Source of the DNA: Caulobacter segnis
Lineage (GTDB): Bacteria; Pseudomonadota; Alphaproteobacteria; Caulobacterales; Caulobacteraceae
Direction: 5' to 3'
NCBI RefSeq assembly: GCF_029543125.1
Contig: NZ_JARQWW010000002.1
Location: 496,001 to 560,000 of the forward strand
DNA: 64,000 nt
Shown: positions 1-8,421 of the stretch, piece after piece
Layout of the letters: each line of letters starts with the position of its first letter
Position numbering within the stretch: the first letter of the stretch is position 1
Position numbers and translations under genes: made by a program
The notes under the pieces: generated by a model
The model's input: the letters and a program-made list of their open reading frames with translations, nothing else
What the model was told of the DNA's origin: nothing
Databases searched by the model: none

Positions 1-794
1 AACACCGAGCGTGCGGCCGTGGCAAGATGCACAGGATCGACACCGTCCCTGAACAGGGACATGCCCTTCTCGGAGCGCGTCAACAAAACCGCCGCGCCGC
101 TGACCGCAAAGGCGGCGTCGGCGGCGGCCTGCGCCTCCGCGTCGCTTTCGCACGGCAGACCCGTGGACAGGGCCAGCTCCTTGCGGTTCGGGGTGATGAA
201 GTCGGCGCCGCGATAGGCGGACAGGTCGCGGCGCTTTGGATCGACGATGGTCGTCGCGCCCTTGCGCTTGGCCACCTCGAAGATCGCCTGCAGGACGCGG
301 TCGCCGAACAGGCCTTTTCCGTAGTCGGAGACCACCAGAACGCCGCCATCCGCCAGGGTCCGCGCCACGGCTTCGACCACCGCGTCCTCCTGCTGCGCCG
401 TCAGCGGTCCGCAATCCTCGCGATCCACACGGATCATCTGCTGCTGCCCGGACAGGTAGCGGGTCTTCAGCGCGGTCTGCCGTCCCGCCACCTTGACCAG
501 ATGCGCGGTGGCGGCGCCGTGCGGAGTATCCAGAAGGCCAGCCAGACGCGCGCCGTCCGCATCGTCGCCAACCACGCCGATGAGGTCCGCCTGACCGCCC
601 AGGGCCAGGATGTTGGCGGCGACATTGGCCGCCCCGCCCAGGGTCCAGCGCTCGCCGCCCACATGCAGGACCGGCACGGGCGCCTCGGGAGAGACCCGGT
701 CGACTTGGCCGAAGACATAGTGGTCGAGCATCAGATCGCCGACGACGACGACGCGGCCCTCGACCAATCGCCCGACCTGTTCGATCTCCAGCAT
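1..794 (-). CDS. hldE: Bifunctional heptose 7-phosphate kinase / adenylyltransferase HldE, kinase domain (partial, runs off window start)
   Basis: The reverse strand is open from an ATG at 794 to the window edge, giving about 264 codons without a stop. The protein begins with a PfkB/ribokinase-type fold. A VVVGDLMLDHY stretch near residue 20 and the SPEAPVPVL signature near residue 38 are characteristic of RfaE/HldE, and GGAANVA follows. A later VDPKR-type segment and TPN motif also fit. The enzyme phosphorylates D-glycero-D-manno-heptose 7-phosphate for LPS core synthesis, in the cytoplasm. The nucleotidyltransferase half, if present, lies outside the window, so a kinase-only RfaE1 cannot be excluded. 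Confidence 0.9.
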   Translation of the reverse strand, partial: MLEIEQVGRLVEGRVVVVGDLMLDHYVFGQVDRVSPEAPVPVLHVGGERWTLGGAANVAANILALGGQADLIGVVGDDADGARLAGLLDTPHGAATAHLVKVAGRQTALKTRYLSGQQQMIRVDREDCGPLTAQQEDAVVEAVARTLADGGVLVVSDYGKGLFGDRVLQAIFEVAKRKGATTIVDPKRRDLSAYRGADFITPNRKELALSTGLPCESDAEAQAAADAAFAVSGAAVLLTRSEKGMSLFRDGVDPVHLATAARSV

Positions 795-936
795 GCACGC
801 TCCGCGGTTACAATCGCCAAGCTCTATCGCGGGGCCGCCCGCTTGTCATGAGACCGGCGCTGCGCCGACATTGCACCGACGCTTCCGCACCGTTAGGTTC
901 CGCCCTCCTTCTTCCCCTCCCCAGCCGGGCAGATTC

Positions 937-2139
937 ATGACCCTCGACCTTGAGGCCATCCGCGCCGCCGCAGCGCGCCTGGAAGGCCACATCGAACGCA
1001 CGCCCTGCCGCCACTCCAAGACCCTGTCGAAGATCACGGGCGCCGAGGTGTGGGTGAAGTTCGAGAATCTGCAGTTCACCGCCGCCTACAAGGAGCGCGG
1101 CGCGCTCAACAAGCTGCTGCTGCTGTCCGAGGACGAGAAGAAGCGCGGCGTCATCGCTGCCAGCGCCGGCAACCACGCCCAGGGCCTCGCCTACCACGCC
1201 ACCCGCCTGGGCGTGCCGGTGACTATCGTCATGCCGCGCACCACGCCCTTCGTGAAGGTGCAGCACACCCGTGACTTCGGCGCCGAGGTGGTGATCGACG
1301 GCGAAACCTATGACGACGCCAACGCCACGGCCCGCCGCCTGCAGGAAGAGCGCGGCCTGGTCTTCGTCCACCCCTTCGACGACTACGACGTCATGGCCGG
1401 CCAGGGCACCATCGCGCTTGAGATGCTCGAGAGGGTCCCTGATCTGGAGATCCTGCCCGTGCCCATCGGCGGCGGCGGCCTGATCAGCGGCGTGGCCACG
1501 GCGGCCAAGGCCCTCAGTCCCGACATCCGCATCATCGGCTGCGAGCCGGCCATGTATCCGTCCTTCACCGCCCGCATGCGCGGCGTCACCGCCCAGTGCG
1601 GCGGCCAGACCATCGCCGAGGGCATCGCCGTCAAGAGCGTCGGCGACAAGACCTATGCCCAGGTCCGCCCCCTGATCGACGACGTCCTGTTGCTGGAGGA
1701 GCCGTTCATGGAGCAGGCGGTCTCGCTCTACGCCAATGTGGAGAAGACCATCGCCGAGGGCGCCGGCGCCGCGTCCCTGGCCGCCCTGCTGGCCTATCCG
1801 GAACGCTTCCGCGGCAAGAAGTGCGGCCTGATCCTGTGCGGCGGCAACATCGACACCCGCCTGCTGGCTTCGGTCCTGACCCGTGAACTGGTGCGCGCCC
1901 AGCGCCTGGTGTCCCTGCGCATCGTCGGCGACGACCGTCCTGGCCTGCTGGCCACCGTGTCCCAGACCATCGGCGATCACGGCGCCAACATCATCGAGGT
2001 GGCGCACAACCGCCTGGCCCTGGACGTGCCGGCCAAGGGCGCGGAGTTCGATGTGACCATCGAGACCCGCGACGCCCAGCACACCCGGGAAATCATCGAC
2101 GCCCTGCGCGGCGCCGGCTATCCGCCGCGCACCGTCTAA
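937..2139 (+). CDS. ilvA: Threonine ammonia-lyase (PLP-dependent) with C-terminal ACT domain
   Basis: A 400-residue protein that deaminates threonine to 2-oxobutyrate, feeding isoleucine synthesis or threonine catabolism. The PLP lysine sits in AAYKERGA (Lys52), and the glycine-rich phosphate loop PIGGGGLISG is near residue 175. A single C-terminal ACT domain starts near residue 325 (LRIVGDDRPGLLATVSQ), so this is the short single-ACT form and not the 500-residue two-ACT IlvA. The ATG at 937 is preferred over upstream in-frame starts because the family alignment begins there (TLDLEAIRAAAARL). It is followed 14 bp later by an FKBP gene on the same strand. Whether it is biosynthetic or catabolic is not decided by sequence alone. 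Confidence 0.93.
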   Translation: MTLDLEAIRAAAARLEGHIERTPCRHSKTLSKITGAEVWVKFENLQFTAAYKERGALNKLLLLSEDEKKRGVIAASAGNHAQGLAYHATRLGVPVTIVMPRTTPFVKVQHTRDFGAEVVIDGETYDDANATARRLQEERGLVFVHPFDDYDVMAGQGTIALEMLERVPDLEILPVPIGGGGLISGVATAAKALSPDIRIIGCEPAMYPSFTARMRGVTAQCGGQTIAEGIAVKSVGDKTYAQVRPLIDDVLLLEEPFMEQAVSLYANVEKTIAEGAGAASLAALLAYPERFRGKKCGLILCGGNIDTRLLASVLTRELVRAQRLVSLRIVGDDRPGLLATVSQTIGDHGANIIEVAHNRLALDVPAKGAEFDVTIETRDAQHTREIIDALRGAGYPPRTV

Positions 2140-2153
2140 GAAGGCCTATCCGC

Positions 2154-2645
2154 ATGTTCAAGAAGATCGCCCTGGCGCTGGCCGCCACCCTCGCCCTGGC
2201 CGGCTGCGGCCCGAGCAAGGAGGCCAAGGCCAACCTCGCCGCCTCCGACGCCTTCATGGCCGAGAACGCCAAGAAGCCGGGCGTGGTCACCCTGCCCAGC
2301 GGCCTGCAGTACAAGGTGGTCCGCGCCGGGCCCGAGACGGGCGCCCATCCCGGCCTCCGCGACGAAGTAAAGGTCCACTACGAGGGCAAGCTGCTGGACG
2401 GCACGGTGTTCGACAGCTCCTACGAACGCGGAGCCCCGGCCACCTTCCCGCTGCAAGGCCTGGTGCCCGCCTGGCGCGAGGCGATCCCGCTCATGCGCCC
2501 CGGCGATGAATGGACGCTCTATGTGCCGCCGTCGCTCGGCTACGGCGCCGAGGACAAGGGGCCGATCCCCGGCAACAGCGTGATGGTGTTCCGCATCGAG
2601 CTGATCGACTTTCTCTCCAAGTCCGGCGCGCCCGGCCAGGGCTGA
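2154..2645 (+). CDS. FKBP-type peptidyl-prolyl isomerase, lipoprotein
   Basis: A 163-residue protein with a lipoprotein signal peptide ending in LALAGC (Cys18), so it is probably anchored in the envelope. The mature part is a single FKBP domain with VKVHYEGKLLDGTVFDSSYERG, LVPAWREAIPLM and YGAEDKGPIPGNSVMVF, typical of FkpA/FkpB proteins that assist folding in the periplasm. It lies 14 bp after the threonine ammonia-lyase gene and probably shares its transcript. There is no N-terminal dimerisation helix domain as long as in FkpA/Mip, so it is a minimal single-domain form. Confidence 0.92.
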   Translation: MFKKIALALAATLALAGCGPSKEAKANLAASDAFMAENAKKPGVVTLPSGLQYKVVRAGPETGAHPGLRDEVKVHYEGKLLDGTVFDSSYERGAPATFPLQGLVPAWREAIPLMRPGDEWTLYVPPSLGYGAEDKGPIPGNSVMVFRIELIDFLSKSGAPGQG

Positions 2646-2731
2646 GTTTTCATCTAAACGTCGCGCGCACGTCGCCCTACTGTCGCGGGCTGGACTTAGG
2701 TCCAGCCGCACTGGCGGAAGGGATCTCCAAC

Positions 2732-3571
2732 ATGTCGCGCACGCATACCGGCTTTGGCCTCACGGGACTGGCGGCTTCGGCCGCTCTGTCGTTCAGCGCC
2801 CACGCGGGGCCGGTCGACATGGGCCAAGCCGAGGTGGTCCGCCGCTATCCGGCGCCGGAAGCGCGCCAGGGCGTCGCGGTGGACCGCGACCACATCTACG
2901 CCGTCGCCAACTTCACCATCGCCAAGTACGACAAGAAGACGGGCGCCAAGTTGGCCGAGTGGAAGGGCGACCCCGTCCGCTACCCGCACATCAATTCCTG
3001 CACGATCATCGCCAGGGAGCTGGTCTGCGCCAGCTCCAACTTCCCGGCGACCCCGCACTGGAGCTCGGTGGAGTTCTTCGACCCCAAGACCCTCAAGCAC
3101 CTGCGCACCGTGGCCTTGGGCCCCGGCACGGGTTCGGTGACCTGGATCGAGCGCCGCGACGGCTTTTGGTACGCGGCCTTCGCCAACTATGACGGCAAGG
3201 GCGGCGAGGCGCCGCGCGACCACCGCCACACTGTCCTTGTCAAGTTCGACGACCAGTGGCGGCGGACCGAAGCCTGGACCTTCCCGCAGACGGTGCTGGA
3301 GCGTTTCGCGCCCATGAGCTCCTCCGGCGGCGGCTTCGGTCCCGACGGCCGGCTGTACATCACCGGCCACGACCACAAGGAGCTCTACATCCTCGACTTC
3401 CCCAAGGAGGGCGGCCCGGTGCTCGAGCACCTTGCCACCATCGGCGTGGACGTCGAGGGTCAGGCCATCGACTGGGACGAAACGCAAGCTGGTATGATCT
3501 ACGGGATCAACCGCTCCACCAAAGAGATCGTCGCCCTGCGCATACCCTCGCCGCCGGCCAAGCGTCCCTAA
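2732..3571 (+). CDS. Secreted beta-propeller-like protein of unknown function
   Basis: A 279-residue protein with a signal peptide (AASAALSFSAHAG). The mature part has repeated short beta-rich segments such as GVAVDRDHIYAVANFTIAKYDKKTG, WSSVEFFDPKTLKHLRTV and GFGPDGRLYITGHDHKELYILD, which look like blades of a six-bladed or smaller propeller. No catalytic signature is visible. The start at 2732 is preceded by a GGAAGGGA ribosome site. It ends convergently with the DUF808 gene, overlapping it by 3 bases. The likely location is the periplasm; the role is unknown. Confidence 0.75.
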   Translation: MSRTHTGFGLTGLAASAALSFSAHAGPVDMGQAEVVRRYPAPEARQGVAVDRDHIYAVANFTIAKYDKKTGAKLAEWKGDPVRYPHINSCTIIARELVCASSNFPATPHWSSVEFFDPKTLKHLRTVALGPGTGSVTWIERRDGFWYAAFANYDGKGGEAPRDHRHTVLVKFDDQWRRTEAWTFPQTVLERFAPMSSSGGGFGPDGRLYITGHDHKELYILDFPKEGGPVLEHLATIGVDVEGQAIDWDETQAGMIYGINRSTKEIVALRIPSPPAKRP

Positions 3572-4506
3572 GCGGCCTTCTTGCGCTTGGGGATCAGGTG
3601 GACGATCCCGGCGATGACGGAGCCCACCACCAGGCCGAACACGCCATAGGCGGCGGCCATGGCGGCCCAGCCGGTAATCGGGCCGATCCCCGGCGCGACC
3701 GCGGCGGCGTGGCTGAGCGCCTCCACGCCATGCTCGATGGCGGAGACGCCGAAATGGTCGAGCCCGTGGACCAGAATGCCGCCGCCGACCCACAGCATGG
3801 CGAGGGTGCCGATGTAGGTCAGCGCCTTCAGGATGACCGGCATGGCCTTGACCATGCCGCGCCCGAACGCCTTCACAGGGGCTGAATTGCGCTGCGCCAG
3901 ATGCAGGCCGATGTCGTCCATCTTCACGATGAAGGCCACCGCGCCGTAGACGATCACCGTGATGGCCAGGGCCACCACCGCCAGGGCCGCGGCCTGGACT
4001 GGCAAGCTCATGTCGGACACCTCCGACAGGGCGATGGCCATGATCTCGCCGGACAGGATCAGGTCCGTGCGGATGGCGCCGGAGACCTTCTCGTTCTCCA
4101 GGTCCTTGGCGCTGAGGGCCAGCCCCTCGGTCTCGTCGTGCTCGGCGTGCGGCAGGATCTTCTCGATGATCTTCTCGGCCGCCTCGAAGCACAGATAGGC
4201 GCCGCCGCACATCAGGATCGGCGTCACCGCCCAAGGGGCGAAGGCGCTCAGGAGCAGCGCCCCCGGCAGCAGGAAGATCAGCTTGTTGCGGATCGAGCCG
4301 ATGGCGATTTTGGCCACGATCGGCAGCTCCCGGTCCGGCGTGAAGCCCACCGCATAGCCAGGCGTCACCGCGGTGTCGTCGATCACGACGCCCACCGCCT
4401 TGGAGCCCGCCTTGCCGGCGGCCGCGCCGATGTCGTCCACGGAGGCGGCGGCGATCTTGGCGATGCCCGCCACATCGTCCAGCAGTGCGACAAGTCCCGA
4501 AGCCAT
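3568..4506 (-). CDS. DUF808 family inner-membrane protein (YedI-like)
   Basis: A 312-residue polytopic membrane protein. The N-terminus MASGLVALLDDVAGIAKIAAASVDDIGAAAGKAGSKAVGVVIDD is the hallmark of the DUF808/YedI family. Several hydrophobic helices follow (around residues 75-105, 165-195, 225-255 and 275-305), with a basic C-terminal tail (KRKKAA). The family has no proven function. The ATG at 4506 is chosen because the family start matches there; longer in-frame starts would extend into non-conserved sequence. It is convergent with the preceding propeller-like gene. Confidence 0.88.
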   Translation of the reverse strand: MASGLVALLDDVAGIAKIAAASVDDIGAAAGKAGSKAVGVVIDDTAVTPGYAVGFTPDRELPIVAKIAIGSIRNKLIFLLPGALLLSAFAPWAVTPILMCGGAYLCFEAAEKIIEKILPHAEHDETEGLALSAKDLENEKVSGAIRTDLILSGEIMAIALSEVSDMSLPVQAAALAVVALAITVIVYGAVAFIVKMDDIGLHLAQRNSAPVKAFGRGMVKAMPVILKALTYIGTLAMLWVGGGILVHGLDHFGVSAIEHGVEALSHAAAVAPGIGPITGWAAMAAAYGVFGLVVGSVIAGIVHLIPKRKKAA

Positions 4507-4684
4507 TGGCGATCCTAAAAAGAGCTGCAGGCGATCCGTTAGGGCCGCACCGCGCCAAGGTAAAGCGTGCACGCCGCCTCAAGTTTCGGGGACCGTGTTT
4601 TTCGTGACTGGCGCGACACGCGCTGTCGCAATCGCGCCGATATGAAGCCGCGCAAGTGCTGCGATCAGACGTTAGACCGCGAAC

Positions 4685-5314
4685 ATGTCTAACGCCATCG
4701 GACGTCGCGAGCTTCTAACGTTGCTGGGGAGTTTTCTTGCTGTCCCGGCCGCGGCGCAGAACAAGCCGATGACCCTGACCCTTCTGGGCGACTCCATCAC
4801 GTCTGGATACGGCTTGCCGCCGTCCCAGCGTCTTCCGCGCCAGCTTCAAAGCGAGCTCCACCGACGAGATTTGTCGTGGCGCGTTCATGGGGCCGGAGCA
4901 GCGGGCGACACCACCGGCGACGCCCTTAGACGCCTCAACCGGAGCATCGCTCCCGGCACATCACTTTGCATCGTGGCTGTCGGCGCCAATGATGTGCTCA
5001 CCGGTGTCGCGCCCGCGCAGTTCAGCGCAGATCTGACCGCCCTAGTCGGCACGCTTCGTTCGCGCGGGATCATCGTAATCCTGGCCGGCCTGCATCTGCC
5101 GCCGTACCTGGGCGCCGGCTATGCCGAAGCCTTCAACTCGACCTTCATCCGCCTGGGACGACGCGCTGGGGTGACCTTGATCCCCAACTGGCTGGCCGGC
5201 GTCCTCGGCGATCCGGCCCTCAACCAGGCCGATTGCATTCATCCCAATGGCGCCGGCGTGCGCATAATCGCCAGGCGCCTGGCTGACGCTGTCGCAATCG
5301 CCGCACCGCGTTGA
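4685..5314 (+). CDS. Exported SGNH/GDSL-type esterase (TesA-like arylesterase)
   Basis: A 209-residue protein with a twin-arginine-like or Sec signal (GRRELLTLLGSFLAVPAAAQ). It carries all the SGNH blocks: block I LLGDSITSGYGL (catalytic Ser near residue 37), block II Gly, block III VAVGANDVL (Asn) and block V DCIHPNGAG (Asp and His). The family hydrolyses acyl esters or thioesters (TesA is a lysophospholipase/arylesterase). The physiological substrate is not predictable. It is monocistronic with a 178-bp spacer upstream. Confidence 0.87.
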   Translation: MSNAIGRRELLTLLGSFLAVPAAAQNKPMTLTLLGDSITSGYGLPPSQRLPRQLQSELHRRDLSWRVHGAGAAGDTTGDALRRLNRSIAPGTSLCIVAVGANDVLTGVAPAQFSADLTALVGTLRSRGIIVILAGLHLPPYLGAGYAEAFNSTFIRLGRRAGVTLIPNWLAGVLGDPALNQADCIHPNGAGVRIIARRLADAVAIAAPR

Positions 5315-5371
5315 CGGACCTTCGGCTGCGCCTACATGTTAAGGGAGCAGATCGGGGGATAGGAGAACGTC

Positions 5372-5803
5372 ATGAAGAGCGCCATTCCCGCTGTTTGCAT
5401 CGCCGTCGCCATGAGCCTTGGCGCGGCGTCGGCAAACGCCGCGCCGTCAAAAGCGCTGACAGAACGCCAAGCCAAGGCCGAGTCGCGCCTGGCCAAGGCG
5501 CTCGAAGGCCGCGTCGCAGGCGAGCCCGTGCGCTGTCTGCGCCTGACCAACATCCGCTCAAGCCAGGTCTACGACCGCACCGCCATCGTCTATGAAGGCC
5601 TGGGCGGCGTGCTCTACGTGAACCGCCCCCGCTCGGGCGCCCAGTCGCTGGACCGCAATGACGTCCTCGTCACCCGCACCAGCACCGGCGACCTGTGCAG
5701 CATCGACATCGTGAGCCTTTGGGATCCGAACAGCCGCATGCAGAGCGGGTTCGTCGGCCTGGGCGAGTTCGTGCCGTACAAGAAGGTCGCCAGGGCGAAC
5801 TAA
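5372..5803 (+). CDS. Small secreted protein of unknown function
   Basis: A 143-residue protein with a clear Sec signal (AVCIAVAMSLGAASANAAPS), preceded by a GGAGAA ribosome site. The mature part has two cysteines (CLRL near residue 54 and DLCSID near residue 109) that may form a disulphide, and a beta-rich middle (AIVYEGLGGVLYVNRPRSG). It resembles the many short exported proteins of Caulobacteraceae that lack an assigned domain. No function is proposed. Confidence 0.72.
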   Translation: MKSAIPAVCIAVAMSLGAASANAAPSKALTERQAKAESRLAKALEGRVAGEPVRCLRLTNIRSSQVYDRTAIVYEGLGGVLYVNRPRSGAQSLDRNDVLVTRTSTGDLCSIDIVSLWDPNSRMQSGFVGLGEFVPYKKVARAN

Positions 5804-5840
5804 GGCGCAAGGCCGGCTTCATCGCCTCCAGACCCGACAC

Positions 5841-6068
5841 TCAACCTTCGGGTCGATCAGGATCGCCGGCGGTCTTCAGCGGAGCGATCTCAACCTTGTC
5901 GGGCGGACGAGACGGGCGCGTCTCCACGCGCTCCATGAGGTCGTCCATAAGGCTGACGCGGGGCCGAAAGCCCCGCCGCGTCAGCCGCGGCGCGACCTTC
6001 CACGCCGCGGCGATGAACCCGATCAGCACGAGCGCGGCGAGGATATTGGCTGTCGGCGAGGTGTTCAC
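5841..6068 (-). CDS. Small single-pass membrane protein, GTG start
   Basis: A 75-residue ORF beginning with GTG at 6068, only 2 bases after the stop of purU on the same strand, so it is probably co-transcribed. It has one hydrophobic helix near residues 8-26 (ILAALVLIGFIAAAWKVAP) followed by a basic then acidic tail. A longer reading exists in the same frame but runs back through purU and is arginine-rich, so the short start is preferred. No domain recognised. Confidence 0.5.
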   Translation of the reverse strand: MNTSPTANILAALVLIGFIAAAWKVAPRLTRRGFRPRVSLMDDLMERVETRPSRPPDKVEIAPLKTAGDPDRPEG

Positions 6069-6070
6069 TG

Positions 6071-6913
6071 TCAGTCGGTGAAGACGACGGTCTTCTTGCC
6101 GTTCAGCAGGACCCGGTCCTCCAGCCGCCAGCGCAGGGCGCGGGCCAGGACGCGGCGTTCGATGTCGCGGCCCTTGCGGACCAGATCCTCGGGCGTGTCG
6201 CGATGGCTGATGCGCTCCACGTCCTGCTCGATGATGGGGCCCTCGTCCAGGTCGGCGGTGACGTAGTGGGCGCTGGCCCCGATCACCTTCACCCCCCGCT
6301 CGTGTGCCTGGTGATAAGGCTTGGCGCCCTTGAAGCCCGGCAGGAACGAGTGGTGGATGTTGATGCAGCGGCCTTCCAGCTTGGCGGCCAAGCCGTCGGA
6401 CAGCACCTGCATGTAGCGGGCGAGGACGACGATGTCGGTCTTCGTCTCCTGGATCAGCTTCCACAGCTCGGCTTCCTGCTCCAGCTTGGTGGCCTTGCTG
6501 ACCGGCAGATGATGGAAGGGCAGGCCGCTCAGATCCACGTGCGGATAGATGTCGCGCGGATGGTTGGAGACCACCGCCGAGATGTCCATCGGCAGCTCCT
6601 CGATCCGCCAGCGATAGAGCAGGTCGGCCAGGCAATGGTCCGACTTGGACGCCAGGATCATCACCCGATAGCGGTCGGTGCGGTCACGCAGGGTCCAGGT
6701 CATGGACAGCTGGCCGGCCAGGGCGCCGAACTCGTCGCGCAGGGTCTGCGGGTCCGCGCCCTTGGCGTCGAACACCACGCGCATGAAAAAGACGCCCGTT
6801 TCCTGGTCGTCGAATTGCTGCGCGTCGAGGATGTTGCAGCCGCGCTCGAACAGAAAGGTGGAGACGCGTGAGACGATGCCGCGCTGGTCGGGACAGGAGA
6901 GGGTCAGGATCAT
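6071..6913 (-). CDS. purU: Formyltetrahydrofolate deformylase PurU
   Basis: A 280-residue protein. It hydrolyses 10-formyl-THF to formate and THF, balancing one-carbon pools and supplying formate for purine synthesis. Residues 1-80 form an ACT domain ([23 protein letters not shown]), and residues 85-280 form the formyltransferase fold. The catalytic blocks are [14 protein letters not shown] (Asn and His), the [15 protein letters not shown] segment and DEGPIIEQD (Asp). The length and both domains are normal for the family. It is followed closely by a small membrane-protein ORF. Confidence 0.96.
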   Translation of the reverse strand: MILTLSCPDQRGIVSRVSTFLFERGCNILDAQQFDDQETGVFFMRVVFDAKGADPQTLRDEFGALAGQLSMTWTLRDRTDRYRVMILASKSDHCLADLLYRWRIEELPMDISAVVSNHPRDIYPHVDLSGLPFHHLPVSKATKLEQEAELWKLIQETKTDIVVLARYMQVLSDGLAAKLEGRCINIHHSFLPGFKGAKPYHQAHERGVKVIGASAHYVTADLDEGPIIEQDVERISHRDTPEDLVRKGRDIERRVLARALRWRLEDRVLLNGKKTVVFTD

Positions 6914-7044
6914 GGTCCGCGCTCTTTAGCTTCGCCGGGCGCGGTTTTCCACAAATGAGCGCTATCGAGGCGTTTAGGAGAGCTGCGGACGGATTTTGGC
7001 GCTCCCGCCTTGGGTGAAGCCGGACGCACGCCTAAGCTGGGCGA

Positions 7045-8220
7045 ATGTCTTCCGCTGAAGTTCTCGCGCCGCGCGCCATCGACCTGCTGGCCAGACTGGT
7101 CGCCTTCGACACCACCTCGCGCCTGTCGAATCTGGCGCTGATCGAATGGGTGGAGGCGTATCTGGCGGGTCTGGGCGTGAGCAGCCGTCGCGTGCCCAAT
7201 GCGGACGGGACCAAGACAAATCTGATGGCGACTATCGGCCCCCATATCGAGGGCGGCGTCATCCTGTCGGGACATACCGACGTGGTGCCGGTGGACGGCC
7301 AGCCCTGGTCTTCGGATCCCTTCGTCCTGACGAAGCGCGACGGACGCCTCTACGGCCGCGGCACCTGCGACATGAAGGGGTTTTTGGCCCTCGCCCTGGC
7401 CGTCGCGCCGGACCTGGCCGCGCGCCGGCTGAAGCGCCCCGTACATCTGGCCTTCTCCTATGACGAGGAGGTCGGCTGCCTGGGCGCGCCGGACATGATC
7501 GCCGCCTTCGCCGCCGAGGTCCCCAAGGCCGCCGCCGTGGTCGTCGGCGAACCCACCCTGATGCAGGCGGTCAGCGGTCATAAGGGCATATCGACCTTCA
7601 AGGTCACGGTGACCGGCCGTGAAGCTCATTCCAGCATGACCCATCTGGGCGTGTCGGCGAACATGGTCGCCATCAAGCTGATGAGCCGGCTGTCCGACCT
7701 GTCGGAGGCGCTGGCGACGGAAGTCGATCCCGGCTCCCTGTTCACCCCCTCCTGGCCGACCCTGACCATCGGACAGATCAACGGCGGCACGGCGGTGAAC
7801 ATCCTGGCCCGCCAGTGCGTATTCTTCTTCGATCTGCGCTGCCCGCCCGGCCGCGATCCGCGGGCGATCCTGGCGGACTTCTTCGCCTTGGCCGAAACGC
7901 TCGACGCCGAGGTGAAGGCGCGCGTCCCGGAAGGCGGGGTCAAGATCGAGGTCCGGTCGCTGACCCCCGCCTTCGCGCCGGAAGCCGAAGGGGCGGCGGA
8001 AGCCCTGGCCCGGCGCCTGGCGGGCGACAACGGCCCGCCCCGCGTGGCGGCCTATGCGGCCGAAGCAGGACAGTTCCAGGGCGCCGGCTTCTCCACTGTC
8101 ATCTGCGGCCCCGGCTCCATCGACCAGGCGCACCAGCCGGACGAGTATGTGGAGATCAGCCAGATGCAGCGCGGCGCCGCCTTCATGGCGCGCCTGATCG
8201 CCGAGGTTGTCGAGACCTGA
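7045..8220 (+). CDS. argE: Acetylornithine deacetylase ArgE (M20 metallopeptidase)
   Basis: A 391-residue cytoplasmic di-metal hydrolase of arginine biosynthesis, removing acetate from N2-acetylornithine. M20 metal-ligand blocks are visible: SGHTDVVPVDGQPW (His, Asp), CDMKGF, FSYDEEVGCLG (Glu base plus ligand) and VVGEPT. The dimerisation (lid) domain, starting SGHKGISTFKVTVTGREAHSS, follows. The late ligand region GPGSIDQAHQPDEYV is also present. M20 paralogues such as succinyl-diaminopimelate desuccinylase are similar, but the ArgE-specific blocks fit best. The start at 7045 gives a normal-length N-terminus. Confidence 0.9.
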   Translation: MSSAEVLAPRAIDLLARLVAFDTTSRLSNLALIEWVEAYLAGLGVSSRRVPNADGTKTNLMATIGPHIEGGVILSGHTDVVPVDGQPWSSDPFVLTKRDGRLYGRGTCDMKGFLALALAVAPDLAARRLKRPVHLAFSYDEEVGCLGAPDMIAAFAAEVPKAAAVVVGEPTLMQAVSGHKGISTFKVTVTGREAHSSMTHLGVSANMVAIKLMSRLSDLSEALATEVDPGSLFTPSWPTLTIGQINGGTAVNILARQCVFFFDLRCPPGRDPRAILADFFALAETLDAEVKARVPEGGVKIEVRSLTPAFAPEAEGAAEALARRLAGDNGPPRVAAYAAEAGQFQGAGFSTVICGPGSIDQAHQPDEYVEISQMQRGAAFMARLIAEVVET

Positions 8221-8421
8221 ACGCCAAGCCGTGCAAGGGGAAAATACACGCTCAGATTCTCATCGAGAATCTTTGCAACCCCATCGTGATTGCGGCGTTT
8301 TCTGGACAGGTTCGGAGCGATGCGGGTTCGATCCCCGCCGGCGAGAACGGTGCGAGCGGTCGTGGCCAGATCCGGAGCACCAGCCGTAGCTTAAACGGGG
8401 ACTAGAGCACTCCGAGCTCCC
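8221..8421. other. Intergenic region between argE and a convergent glycosyltransferase
   Basis: These 201 bases hold no ORF with coding character. Visible features are a perfect 8-bp hairpin just after argE, and a 17-base sequence at 8322-8338 that looks like an isolated tRNA T-arm (5-bp stem, TTCGATC loop). No acceptor, anticodon or D-arm can be built around the T-arm, so no RNA gene is called. Confidence 0.5.
8254..8272 (+). terminator. Hairpin downstream of argE (possible terminator)
   Basis: AGATTCTC at 8254-8261 pairs perfectly with GAGAATCT at 8265-8272 around an ATC loop, followed by a weak T-rich stretch (TTTGC). It lies 34 bases after the argE stop. The U-tract is poor, so function as an intrinsic terminator is likely but not certain. 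Confidence 0.45.

Noticed and set aside
27..851. Long plus-strand ORF at the window start.
   Set aside because: It is antisense to the clear heptose kinase on the minus strand, and its product is Arg/His-rich with no family features.
808..2082. 424-codon minus-strand ORF opposite the threonine ammonia-lyase gene.
   Set aside because: Mirror of a high-GC coding frame: biased to Gly/Asp/His/Gln and without conserved motifs, while the plus strand encodes a complete enzyme.
8322..8338. Isolated T-arm-like sequence (5-bp stem, TTCGATC loop) suggesting a tRNA or the acceptor piece of a split tmRNA.
   Set aside because: No matching acceptor, D-arm or anticodon can be built, and no tag ORF or room for the coding piece lies between argE and the glycosyltransferase gene. 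Treated as chance.
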